Shown here: in pieces, positions 6,646 to 13,301 of the stretch
Position numbering within the stretch: the stretch's first letter is position 1
How the letters are laid out: every line of letters begins with the position of its first letter
NCBI GenBank assembly: GCA_034433995.1
Contig: DAOTZU010000070.1
Coordinates: 1 to 13,499 of the forward strand
DNA length: 13,499 nt
Source: DAOTZU01 sp034433995
GTDB taxonomy: Bacteria > Chloroflexota > Anaerolineae > UBA1429
Direction of reading: 5' to 3'
Position numbers and translations under genes: made by a program
Notes under the pieces: model-generated
Told to the model about the DNA's origin: nothing
The model's database searches: none
The model's input: only the letters and a program-made list of their open reading frames with translations

Positions 6646-7062
6646 CTATAGCTCCTTGCCCATGGCGATGATGCCGGTCATCCTCTGGTAGCCCAGGCGT
6701 TCGTACAGCCGAATGGCCTCAACGTTATCCTGGCGCACCAACAAATTGACCTTCAGGCACCCTTTGGCGCGCAGGCGGCGTTCCACTTCCTCCAAGAGGG
6801 CCGTGCCCACTCCTTGGCGGCGCCACGGTTCCGCCACGGCCAAATGGTGCAGCCAACCGCGCCGCCCATCCCAGGCACCCATGATGACGCCAACGATCTC
6901 GCCCTCCTCCTCGGCCACCAAAAAGAGGTCCGGATCGCGGGAGAGCTTTTTGGCCACCTCCTCCAAGCGGTCGGAAGGGCGCAGGGAAACCCCCGGCCCC
7001 GCGCCTTGCCACAGGGCATAGACCGCCGCGTAATCGGCCAAGGTGAACTCGCGGATCTGCAT
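6646..7062 (-). CDS. GNAT-family N-acetyltransferase, YpeA-like
   Basis: Single-domain acetyl-CoA-dependent N-acetyltransferase of 138 residues, normal for the family. The pyrophosphate-binding motif is RRQGVGTALLEEVERRL at about 81-97, after the strand LHHLAVAEPWR. FLVAEEEGEIVGVIMGAWDGRRG in the middle and NVEAIRLYERLGYQ near the C-terminus closely resemble Escherichia coli YpeA (DLFLVAE, GYDGHRG, YERLGY), as far as I can compare from memory. The acceptor substrate is unknown; YpeA-like enzymes are not well characterised, and some GNATs of this size act on protein N-termini. The ATG at 7062 is preceded by a weak GGGG site and lies 13 bp after the PHP gene stop. The next gene begins 8 bp after its stop, so it is very likely cotranscribed with both. 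Confidence 0.93.
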   Translation of the reverse strand: MQIREFTLADYAAVYALWQGAGPGVSLRPSDRLEEVAKKLSRDPDLFLVAEEEGEIVGVIMGAWDGRRGWLHHLAVAEPWRRQGVGTALLEEVERRLRAKGCLKVNLLVRQDNVEAIRLYERLGYQRMTGIIAMGKEL

Positions 7063-7075
7063 CGCGCGCCCCGAA

Positions 7076-8827
7076 TTATTCCTCCAAGCCCACCACAGCC
7101 TTCCAAGGGCCGTGAATGCCGTCTTCGGTTACGCCGTAAAAGATGCGCACGGTGCCGTCCTCCATCCGCTGCACCAAATCGTAATGGGCCCGGCCCGCCC
7201 GCAGATATTTGTGCCACAGGCCGAAATCGCCCACCCAGGTCACCTTGCGCTCATCGAAGGTGTTCTTTTCCTTCAAGGCGATGGCATAGCGCCACAAACG
7301 GCGGGCGGAGGAACGGGTGACATTGCGCACCTCGGCGCCATCGCGCAGGTCGCGGAGGGTGTGGTAAAGGACACCGTTGCGCTCCTCCGAGGCCACGATC
7401 TCCACTCCTGTCCGGGGAGAGGTAGCGGAAAGGACCGGAGGAGCCGCCGGCGCGGGCGGCTCTGCGGGCAAGGTCTCGGTGACCTCCGGCTCTTCTTCCG
7501 CGGGCTCCTCCGGCGCAGAGGGCGCCGCCCGCACAGGCTCGGGCGTTGGCATTCCCTTCTCTTCCAAGACACGCCGGAGCAAGGCCACGATCTCATCACG
7601 CATGGCCAGGCTGGTCTCGGCCTCGCGGCGCAGATAGATTTTGCTCCCCTCCAGCACATATGGGGGATCGTCGCCTTTGGGCACCGTCACCCGCAGAACA
7701 TTTTTGCCGCGGCTTTTGAGCACACTAAAGCCCACTTCCAAGGGCGGAGTCACCAGACGCTCGATCTCGGCGCGCAATTCTTGGATCGCCTCTTCGGGGT
7801 TATCCACCCCTCGGGGCGGCGTCTGCGGCCGCGAGCCCACGCCGATATAGATGGTGCCGCCGTTGGTGTTGGCAAAGGCCACCACATCGCGCACGATGGC
7901 ATACAGCCGCCCGCCTTGGCGCGCGGCCTGCTCATGAAAGCTCTGCACGATGGTGGGGCCTTCCTTTTGGGCGGCCTCCACATAATCAAAGGGCTCCTCC
8001 GTGCGGCGATAGGGCCGAGTGCGCGTAAAATCGTTGCCCAGGAAGAGCTCCTTCAGGGCCTGGAAGCTGACCTCCGGCAGGAGCACCTCCGTGGCCCGCT
8101 CGCCCACGCCGGGGTTGTTGCGCGTGCCCACCAAGCGATGGGCATCGGAACCTTGGATGCAATGCATCCGCCGGGGATACTGGGGCTTGGAGCCGTTAAA
8201 GAACGACGCCGTGGAACGGCGCGTGCGGCTCTCCAGGTCGGTCACCTCCAGGGCATGGAGGTGAGGGTCCTGGGTATAGGCGATCTTGGTCTGGCCGCCG
8301 AAATCAAAGCCAAACATGGCCACGCCGTTGGAGGAATTGGCGTGGGCGGCGATGACCAGGGCGCCCGCCTCGTCCATCACCCGATAGGCGGTGAGCACAT
8401 CGCTGGTGGCGCCCACCTCCGTCTCGCCCGCCTCCAGCAACTTGGCCGGCACGTTCAACTCCAAAAGCACGTGCTCCAAAGCGCGGATGGGCGTGGCGGG
8501 ATCAAAGATCGCCAAGATGTGAAAACCAAAAGTGGCCGTCAGCTCAAAGCCCGGCAGCACCAAAATCTTGGCGAGGAGCCGGCGATATTCCGCCAAACGC
8601 TCCTTCTCCTCGGCCGTCAGGTGGCCGCCAGCCTCCCAGCGGGTGAGATCCGCGAGCTCTTGTTTCATCGCCGCGTAACCGGCGATGGTATTGTGATCGG
8701 TAAAAGCGATAATATCTAGCCCCTCAGCCTCCGCCTTGCGCAGGATGTCCAGATAGCTGGCGTCACGCTGCTGGTAATCCTTGGAGGCAGGGGTATGCAC
8801 ATGGAGATCAACCCGACGCCATTCCAT
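7076..8827 (-). CDS. PHP-domain phosphoesterase fused to an AlbA_2/Schlafen-like domain and an unrecognised C-terminal domain
   Basis: Multidomain protein of 583 residues. Residues 4-270 are a PHP metal-dependent phosphoesterase domain with DLHVHTPAS (His9, His11), FTDHNT (Asp44, His45), Glu95 in LPGFELT, His103, His162 in AAHANSSNG and Asp228/His230 in GSDAHRL. Residues about 290-400 resemble the AlbA_2 (divergent AAA_4, Schlafen-type) domain: IVRDVVAFANTNGGTIYIGV is its signature, and KIYLRREAETSLA ends it. An acidic, proline- and alanine-rich linker (427-470) leads to a C-terminal domain of about 105 residues, with VRNVTRSSARRLWRYAI, that I do not recognise. ATG 8827 is chosen because AAGGAG (8831-8836) lies just upstream and the HxH motif sits at residue 9; longer frames run inside lon. 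The start overlaps the end of lon by 20 bp. PHP domains hydrolyse phosphoesters, including some in nucleic-acid contexts; the substrate is unknown. Confidence 0.9.
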   Translation of the reverse strand: MEWRRVDLHVHTPASKDYQQRDASYLDILRKAEAEGLDIIAFTDHNTIAGYAAMKQELADLTRWEAGGHLTAEEKERLAEYRRLLAKILVLPGFELTATFGFHILAIFDPATPIRALEHVLLELNVPAKLLEAGETEVGATSDVLTAYRVMDEAGALVIAAHANSSNGVAMFGFDFGGQTKIAYTQDPHLHALEVTDLESRTRRSTASFFNGSKPQYPRRMHCIQGSDAHRLVGTRNNPGVGERATEVLLPEVSFQALKELFLGNDFTRTRPYRRTEEPFDYVEAAQKEGPTIVQSFHEQAARQGGRLYAIVRDVVAFANTNGGTIYIGVGSRPQTPPRGVDNPEEAIQELRAEIERLVTPPLEVGFSVLKSRGKNVLRVTVPKGDDPPYVLEGSKIYLRREAETSLAMRDEIVALLRRVLEEKGMPTPEPVRAAPSAPEEPAEEEPEVTETLPAEPPAPAAPPVLSATSPRTGVEIVASEERNGVLYHTLRDLRDGAEVRNVTRSSARRLWRYAIALKEKNTFDERKVTWVGDFGLWHKYLRAGRAHYDLVQRMEDGTVRIFYGVTEDGIHGPWKAVVGLEE

Positions 8828-11348
8828 TTTCTCCTTGCTGTTCTGGCCCGTCCGGGGCCGTCTCGTCCTTGACACGTGGTTTTCCTTCCGAATCTCCGAA
8901 GGCGGCGGCAAAGACCTGCTCCACGCGGTCCACGAGGATAAAGGTCATCTCTTTGCGCACCTCTTCGGGCAGTTCTTCTAAATCTTTTTCATTGCGCCGC
9001 GGCAGGCACACTTTTTTGAGCCCCGCGCGATGGGCGGCCAGTACCTTTTCCTTGATGCCGCCCACCGGCAACACCTGGCCGCGCAGGGTGATCTCGCCGG
9101 TCATGCCGAGCTCGCCATCGACCGGCACATTCTTGAGCAACGAGGCCAACGCTGTGGCCATGGCCACCCCCGCGGAGGGGCCATCCTTGGGCGTGGCGCC
9201 GGCCGGCACGTGGAGGTGAATATCCAGTTGGGCGAAGCAATCCTCGTCAATGCCCAGCTCCTTGGCTTTGGAGCGCACATAGCTTAGGGCGGCCTGGGCC
9301 GATTCGCGCATCACCTCGCCGAGTTGCCCCGTCAGCGTAAAACTCTTGTTGCCCCGCATCTTGGTGGCCTCAATAAAGAGGATATCGCCACCGGCGGGCG
9401 TCCAGGCCAGCCCGGTGGCCACGCCGGGGATCTGGGTGCGTTCGGCAGCCTCCAAGAAATAGATGGGCTTGCCCAAATACTCCACCAGGTTCTCAGCCTT
9501 GATGGGCACCGGGTTCCACTGGCCCTCGGCCACCTTGGTGGCGATTTTGCGACAGACGGCCCCGATCTGCCGCTCCAGCTCGCGCACGCCGGCCTCGCGG
9601 GTGTAATCGCGGATGATGCGCCGCAGAGCCTGATCCTCGAAAGAGACCTCCTCGGTCCTCAAGCCGTTCTCGCGAATCTGCCGGGGCACGAGATACCCCT
9701 TGGCGATCCACAGCTTCTCCTCTTCTGTGTAGCCGGAGAGCTGCAAGATCTCCATCCGGTCGCGTAGAGGGGCAGGGATGGTATCCAGCACGTTGGCGGT
9801 GGCGATAAACATCACCTGGGAGAGGTCAAAGGGGACATCGAGGTAATGATCGCGGAACTCGCGGTTTTGCTCCGGATCCAGGACCTCCAGGAGGGCCGCC
9901 GCCGGGTCGCCGCGAAAGTCGGCGCCCAGTTTATCCACCTCGTCCAGCATAAAGACAGGGTTGCGGGTGCCCACCCGACGGATGGCCTGGATGATCCTCC
10001 CCGGCATGGCGCCGATATAGGTGCGCCGATGGCCGCGGATCTCGGCCTCGTCATGCATCCCACCCAGGGATTGGCGGATAAACTCGCGCCCCAGGGCCCG
10101 GGCGATGGAGCGCCCCAGAGACGTCTTGCCCACGCCAGGAGGCCCCACGAAGCAGAGGATCACCCCTTCCCGCTCTTGGCGAATGTGATCTTGGAGCCCC
10201 TCCTCCCCAGCACCGGCGGCCCGACGCTCCTGGCGCAGCTTGCGCACCGCCAGAAATTCGAGGATGCGCTCCTTGATGCGCTCCAGATCGTAATGATCCT
10301 CATCCAACACCCGGCGAGCCTCGGCGATATCCAGGCGATCCTCCGTCACCTTTTGCCAGGGCAGGTCAATCAGCCAACCCAAATAAGTGCGGATGACGCC
10401 ATATTCGGCAGCGGCCACCGGCAGCTTGGACATGCGGTCCAACTCCCGCAAGGCCTCTTTCTTGGCCTCCTCTGGCATGCCCGCCGCCTCGATCTTTTCC
10501 CGGAGCTCGCGCAATTCGACGGCCTGCTCGTCCTCCTCGCCCAACTCCCGTTGGATGGCCTTCAGTTGCTCGCGCAGAAAATACTCGCGCTGCACCTTCT
10601 CGATCCCCGATTGGGCATCGCTCTGGATCTTTTTGCCCAGCTCCAGCACCTCCACCTCGCGGGTGAGCACGGTCAGCAGCCGCCGCAACTTTTCCGAGAC
10701 CCGGTCCAGCTCCAAGATCTCTTGGCGCACGGCCATATCCATGCGGGTGCTGGTGGCGATCATGTAGGCCAACTGGCGGGGATCCTCCACGCTGAGCACA
10801 TTGGCCACCACCTCCTCAGGCAGATAGGCCGCCAGGCCCACCAACCTGCGGAAAAGGTCCGCCGTGCTGCGCACCAAAGCCTCCACCTCGACGCCCTCTT
10901 CCACAATATCCGGCGCCGGCTCCACTCTGGCCTTCATGTAGGGTTCGGTCTGGGTGAATTCTAGAATTCTGATCCGTTCCGTCCCCTGCACGATAATGTG
11001 CAACGTGCCATCGGGAGCCCGGGCCAGGCGATGGATGGTGGCCACAGTGCCCATGGTATACAGGTCGTTCGAGGTTGGGTCCTCCACCTCTGGGTTGCGC
11101 AGGGCCACTAACCCCACTTGGCGATCGGCCACCACCACATCATCCACCAGGCGCACCGAGCGCGGCTTTTGCACCACCAACGGCAACACCGTGAGCGGAA
11201 AGACCACCGTGTTTTTTAGGGGGAGAATCGGCAACTCCCCAGGAATAGTGCCCCCCTCTCTATCCGCCTCAGGCTGCGGACGATCCACCGGCGAGGCGCC
11301 CTGCGCCTCAGCACTCTGCAGTAATACACCCTCTATTTGCGAGGCCAT
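8808..11348 (-). CDS. lon: ATP-dependent protease Lon (LonA type)
   Basis: Complete 846-residue LonA protease, a soluble AAA+ serine protease that degrades damaged and regulatory proteins. The N-terminal substrate domain begins at GELPILPLKNTVVFP (about 37-51). A coiled region around 210-290 precedes the AAA+ module, with Walker A GPPGVGKTS (402-410) and Walker B PVFMLDEVDK (464-473). The protease domain has the catalytic serine in PKDGPSAGVAM (Ser725) and the catalytic lysine in PVGGIKEKVL (Lys768). There are no membrane segments, so it is the bacterial rather than the archaeal LonB form. A variable N-terminal lead of about 36 residues and a C-terminal acidic tail flank the conserved core. 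The ATG at 11348 has AAGGAG 11 nt upstream, a rather long spacing, and lies 23 bp after hsp20. It is probably transcribed from the hsp20 promoter as a proteostasis unit. Confidence 0.98.
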   Translation of the reverse strand: MASQIEGVLLQSAEAQGASPVDRPQPEADREGGTIPGELPILPLKNTVVFPLTVLPLVVQKPRSVRLVDDVVVADRQVGLVALRNPEVEDPTSNDLYTMGTVATIHRLARAPDGTLHIIVQGTERIRILEFTQTEPYMKARVEPAPDIVEEGVEVEALVRSTADLFRRLVGLAAYLPEEVVANVLSVEDPRQLAYMIATSTRMDMAVRQEILELDRVSEKLRRLLTVLTREVEVLELGKKIQSDAQSGIEKVQREYFLREQLKAIQRELGEEDEQAVELRELREKIEAAGMPEEAKKEALRELDRMSKLPVAAAEYGVIRTYLGWLIDLPWQKVTEDRLDIAEARRVLDEDHYDLERIKERILEFLAVRKLRQERRAAGAGEEGLQDHIRQEREGVILCFVGPPGVGKTSLGRSIARALGREFIRQSLGGMHDEAEIRGHRRTYIGAMPGRIIQAIRRVGTRNPVFMLDEVDKLGADFRGDPAAALLEVLDPEQNREFRDHYLDVPFDLSQVMFIATANVLDTIPAPLRDRMEILQLSGYTEEEKLWIAKGYLVPRQIRENGLRTEEVSFEDQALRRIIRDYTREAGVRELERQIGAVCRKIATKVAEGQWNPVPIKAENLVEYLGKPIYFLEAAERTQIPGVATGLAWTPAGGDILFIEATKMRGNKSFTLTGQLGEVMRESAQAALSYVRSKAKELGIDEDCFAQLDIHLHVPAGATPKDGPSAGVAMATALASLLKNVPVDGELGMTGEITLRGQVLPVGGIKEKVLAAHRAGLKKVCLPRRNEKDLEELPEEVRKEMTFILVDRVEQVFAAAFGDSEGKPRVKDETAPDGPEQQGENGMASG

Positions 11349-11371
11349 AAATGCCGATGCTCCTTAGGGAA

Positions 11372-11818
11372 TCAATCTTGGCCCGGCTCGCGGGTTTGCA
11401 CCGTCACCCGATACCCCTTGGGCTTGGGCAACTTGACAAAGAGAAAGCCCTGCTCGTAAGTCGCCTCAATGGCCGCTTGATCCGGGAACCAGCTCAACCG
11501 CACCTCGGTGCGGAAAGGACCATAATTGATCTCCATGTTTTGATAGACGATCTTGCCGGCCGGATCCCGGCGATGCCCGGCGATGACCAAGGAACGCTCC
11601 ACCAGGGAGATATCGAAATCCTCCACCGCCATCCCGGCCACCTCCACCTTGATGACCACATGGTGATCGGTCTCATAGACATCGGTGGGCGGATGCCACA
11701 TCTGGCGGCGACGGTAGGAGAACAAACTCAAACTGGGAGGATAGTAGAACTCCCTGGGCCACCGGGCCGAGGACTCGTCTTCATCCGTAGGGCTGACCCT
11801 TAGATCTTGCGACACCAT
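11372..11818 (-). CDS. hsp20: Small heat shock protein, Hsp20/alpha-crystallin family
   Basis: ATP-independent holdase chaperone of 148 residues. The alpha-crystallin domain spans about 42-135: PPTDVYETDHHVVIKVEVAGM starts it, EDFDISLVERSLVIAGHR follows, and the last strands contain YGPFRTEVRL and EATYEQGFLFVKLPK, the family's A-x(n)-G-x-L motif. The C-terminal RVTV may serve as the I-x-I-like anchor. The N-terminal 40 residues are rich in Tyr, Arg and Ser, as expected of the variable arm. The ATG at 11818 has a GAGGG site about 6 nt upstream. It is the first gene of the minus-strand cluster, with a sigma70-like promoter at 11861-11889. No CIRCE element (TTAGCACTC/GAGTGCTAA) is visible. The symmetric site inside the promoter could instead be the operator. 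Confidence 0.95.
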   Translation of the reverse strand: MVSQDLRVSPTDEDESSARWPREFYYPPSLSLFSYRRRQMWHPPTDVYETDHHVVIKVEVAGMAVEDFDISLVERSLVIAGHRRDPAGKIVYQNMEINYGPFRTEVRLSWFPDQAAIEATYEQGFLFVKLPKPKGYRVTVQTREPGQD

Positions 11819-11860
11819 CGGAAACCCTCTTTCTCCAACCTAGCGAGCAAACTCCTTGAT

Positions 11861-11889
11861 ATTTTACCACGTTTGGGGCCAGCGCTCAA
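11861..11889 (-). promoter_or_regulatory. Sigma70-like promoter for hsp20-lon and downstream genes
   Basis: Reading the minus strand, TTGAGC (11884-11889) is separated by exactly 17 bp from TAAAAT (11861-11866). Transcription would start near 11853, leaving a leader of about 35 nt before the hsp20 ATG that contains its GAGGG site. The spacer contains GTTTGGGGCCA, one arm of an 11-bp inverted repeat, so a protein bound there would overlap RNA polymerase. Confidence 0.6.
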
Positions 11890-11947
11890 ATATCCTGCCG
11901 GCTAGACCTGACAGGTCTTGGCGCAAAGATATACCTTGGCCCCAAAC
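11871..11947. repeat. 11-bp perfect inverted repeat spanning the hsp20 promoter
   Basis: GTTTGGGGCCA (11871-11881) and TGGCCCCAAAC (11937-11947) are perfect reverse complements separated by 55 bp. The left arm is inside the promoter spacer, and the right arm lies upstream of the -35 box. This could be a pair of operator half-sites for looping repression, or the arms of a cruciform. It is upstream of the expected transcript, so not a terminator for hsp20. Confidence 0.6.
11904..11918. promoter_or_regulatory. 15-bp palindrome AGACCTGACAGGTCT
   Basis: Two 7-bp arms (AGACCTG, CAGGTCT) around a central A, located 15 bp upstream of the hsp20 -35 box and centred between the arms of the larger inverted repeat. 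The size and symmetry suit a dimeric transcription factor, but dispersed palindromic repeats with this kind of core are also possible in such genomes. I cannot name a regulator. Confidence 0.5.
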
Positions 11948-12036
11948 TGGCGGCCAAACCCACGGCGATGCGGGGCCAGCGAGGCCTGCGTTCGCGCGCA
12001 TTCGACTTCGCAAGCGATGCAATGCGTAAAAATTGC

Positions 12037-12065
12037 TTGACTTGACAAACACTTGCAAGTATAAT
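12037..12065 (+). promoter_or_regulatory. Sigma70-like promoter for the HdrA-like operon, with an internal palindrome
   Basis: TTGACT (12037-12042), a 17-bp spacer and a perfect TATAAT (12060-12065). The expected start is near 12072, giving a leader of about 175 nt. The spacer contains the perfect 10-bp palindrome ACTTGCAAGT (12051-12060), which touches the -10 box and is a candidate operator. A second TTGACA at 12042-12047 is only 12 bp from the -10 box and is too close to be the -35. Confidence 0.72.
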
Positions 12066-12248
12066 ACCATCGTGTGGCACGTTCAGAGGGTAGGATAATA
12101 GAATCTCGTAGGATGCTTCATCGCGCCTGGACCGTCACTGGTCCGGAACACTCAGAGCCAGTGTCTTATCGCATAAGGAGGAGAGCGGTTTTTCCCCTGT
12201 GCCTCCAGGCCGATAGTATCCACGCCATCATCGAGGGGACGTACAGGA

Positions 12249-13301
12249 ATGCCAGAACGTCCGCAGATCGTTGTTGTCGGTGGAGGCATAGCGGGCCTCA
12301 CTGCAGCCCTTAACTTGGTCCGGCGAGGGCAGGATGTCGCCTTGGTGGAGCGCGAAGCCGTCCTTGGCGGCAACGCGCTGACGGTCTGTTGCAAGGCCGT
12401 GCAGGGGGACTGCCAGTTCTGTGGCGGTTGCCTCTTGGCCGATCAAATCGCCGCCGCCAAGGCCGAGCCGAGGATTCGCCTGTTGCTCCGAACCACTGTC
12501 GCCCGGGTAAGACGGGACGACGGTGGTTTTCTTATCTCTCTGGCCGGGCCCCAGGCGCCGGCCGAACCTCTACACGCCGCGGCGGTGATCTTGGCCACCG
12601 GCTTTGACCATGTGGACGCCCACACCAAAGGCCCTTACGGCTATGGTATCTTGCCCGCCGTCACCACCGGCGAGGAGATGGAGAGGCGGCTCAAAGAAGA
12701 GGGCCAGCACGCCTACGATGGCCTGAACCTGCGCCAGGTGGCCTTTATCCAGTGCGTCGGCTCGCGGGATGAGCACGTGGGGCGCGGGTATTGCTCGCAG
12801 GTGTGTTGCCGTTACGCTCTGCGTCTGGCCCGGCTGCTCAAGGCCCGCCGGCCGGAGGTGGAGATCACCATCTTCAAGATGGATATCCAATACTCTGGGC
12901 GCGATATGGCCGCCGCTTGGCGCGCCGCCGCCCAAGAGGGGATCCGCCTGGTGGCCGGGCTGCCGGCGGTAATCCGCCGCTCCGAGGCCGATCCCCGGCG
13001 GGTGTCCTTCCTCTACGATGATATCCTAGCCGGCCAGTTCACCCAACAGGATTTCGACCTGGTGGTGCTTTCCACCGGCATGCAGCCCCGCCGTGACGCC
13101 GCCGCCGTGGCCGATCTCTGGGGCCTGAACCTCGATCCCTACGGCTTTTTCGCCTCCGCCGGCGAGGAGACGACGACGTTGGTGCCCGGCGTCTTTGTGG
13201 CGGGAAGCTGCCAGGCGCCTCGTTCCATCGCCGAATCCGCCGCCCACGCCCACCAGGCTGCCGAGGCCTGCATCCGCTACCTGCAGGAGAGGGAAGCATG
13301 A
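12249..13301 (+). CDS. HdrA/QmoA-like FAD-dependent iron-sulfur oxidoreductase
   Basis: Flavoprotein of 350 residues related to heterodisulfide reductase subunit A. It would pass electrons between Fe-S clusters and FAD in a cytoplasmic complex. An N-terminal Rossmann motif VVVGGGIAGLTAA (8-20) binds FAD. A cysteine cluster follows at Cys47-Cys48 and Cys55-x2-Cys58-x2-Cys61; the DCxxC part matches HdrA, and the others are additional. FIQCVGSRD (166-174) and YCSQVCC (181-187) give Cys169, Cys182, Cys186 and Cys187, the spacing of the unusual cluster site in methanogen HdrA. PGVFVAGSCQAPRSIAES (313-330) is the C-terminal FAD-binding segment. At 350 residues it lacks the N-terminal domain and the ferredoxin modules of full HdrA, so it is closer to QmoA in size. 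The ATG at 12249 is preceded by GAGGGG about 10 nt upstream. It overlaps the next gene by 4 bp (ATGA). The physiological partner is unknown. Confidence 0.87.
   Translation: MPERPQIVVVGGGIAGLTAALNLVRRGQDVALVEREAVLGGNALTVCCKAVQGDCQFCGGCLLADQIAAAKAEPRIRLLLRTTVARVRRDDGGFLISLAGPQAPAEPLHAAAVILATGFDHVDAHTKGPYGYGILPAVTTGEEMERRLKEEGQHAYDGLNLRQVAFIQCVGSRDEHVGRGYCSQVCCRYALRLARLLKARRPEVEITIFKMDIQYSGRDMAAAWRAAAQEGIRLVAGLPAVIRRSEADPRRVSFLYDDILAGQFTQQDFDLVVLSTGMQPRRDAAAVADLWGLNLDPYGFFASAGEETTTLVPGVFVAGSCQAPRSIAESAAHAHQAAEACIRYLQEREA

Larger units (their letters stand above)
11819..12248. other. Divergent intergenic region between hsp20 and the HdrA-like gene
   Basis: A 430-bp stretch without a convincing gene. 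The hsp20 side holds a minus-strand promoter (11861-11889), an 11-bp inverted repeat (11871-11947) and a 15-bp palindrome (11904-11918). GGGGCCAGCG occurs as a direct repeat at 11875-11884 and 11972-11981. The right side holds a strong plus-strand promoter (12037-12065) followed by a leader of about 175 nt. The leader contains a purine-rich AAGGAGGAGAG stretch near 12174-12184 with no suitably spaced start codon. I see no tRNA, and no riboswitch class that I recognise. Confidence 0.8.

Noticed and set aside
7043..8719. 558-codon open frame on the plus strand opposite the PHP gene
   Set aside because: Antisense shadow with no domain motifs; the minus strand encodes intact PHP and AlbA_2-like motifs with a ribosome-binding site.
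9846..10964. 372-codon open frame on the plus strand opposite lon
   Set aside because: Antisense of conserved Lon sequence; composition (Leu, Gln and His rich) and lack of motifs mark it as a shadow.
12042..12047. TTGACA as the -35 box of the plus-strand promoter
   Set aside because: Only 12 bp from the TATAAT; the overlapping TTGACT at 12037-12042 gives the optimal 17-bp spacing.
12131..12146. GGACC...GGTCC small stem in the leader as a riboswitch or terminator
   Set aside because: Only 5 bp with a 6-nt loop, no U-tract, and no riboswitch consensus that I recognise.
12074..12313. 79-codon open frame (or an upstream ORF from the ATG near 12114) before the HdrA-like gene
   Set aside because: No ribosome-binding site for the first start, no recognisable protein, and it runs into the HdrA-like gene out of frame; at best a weak leader-peptide possibility.
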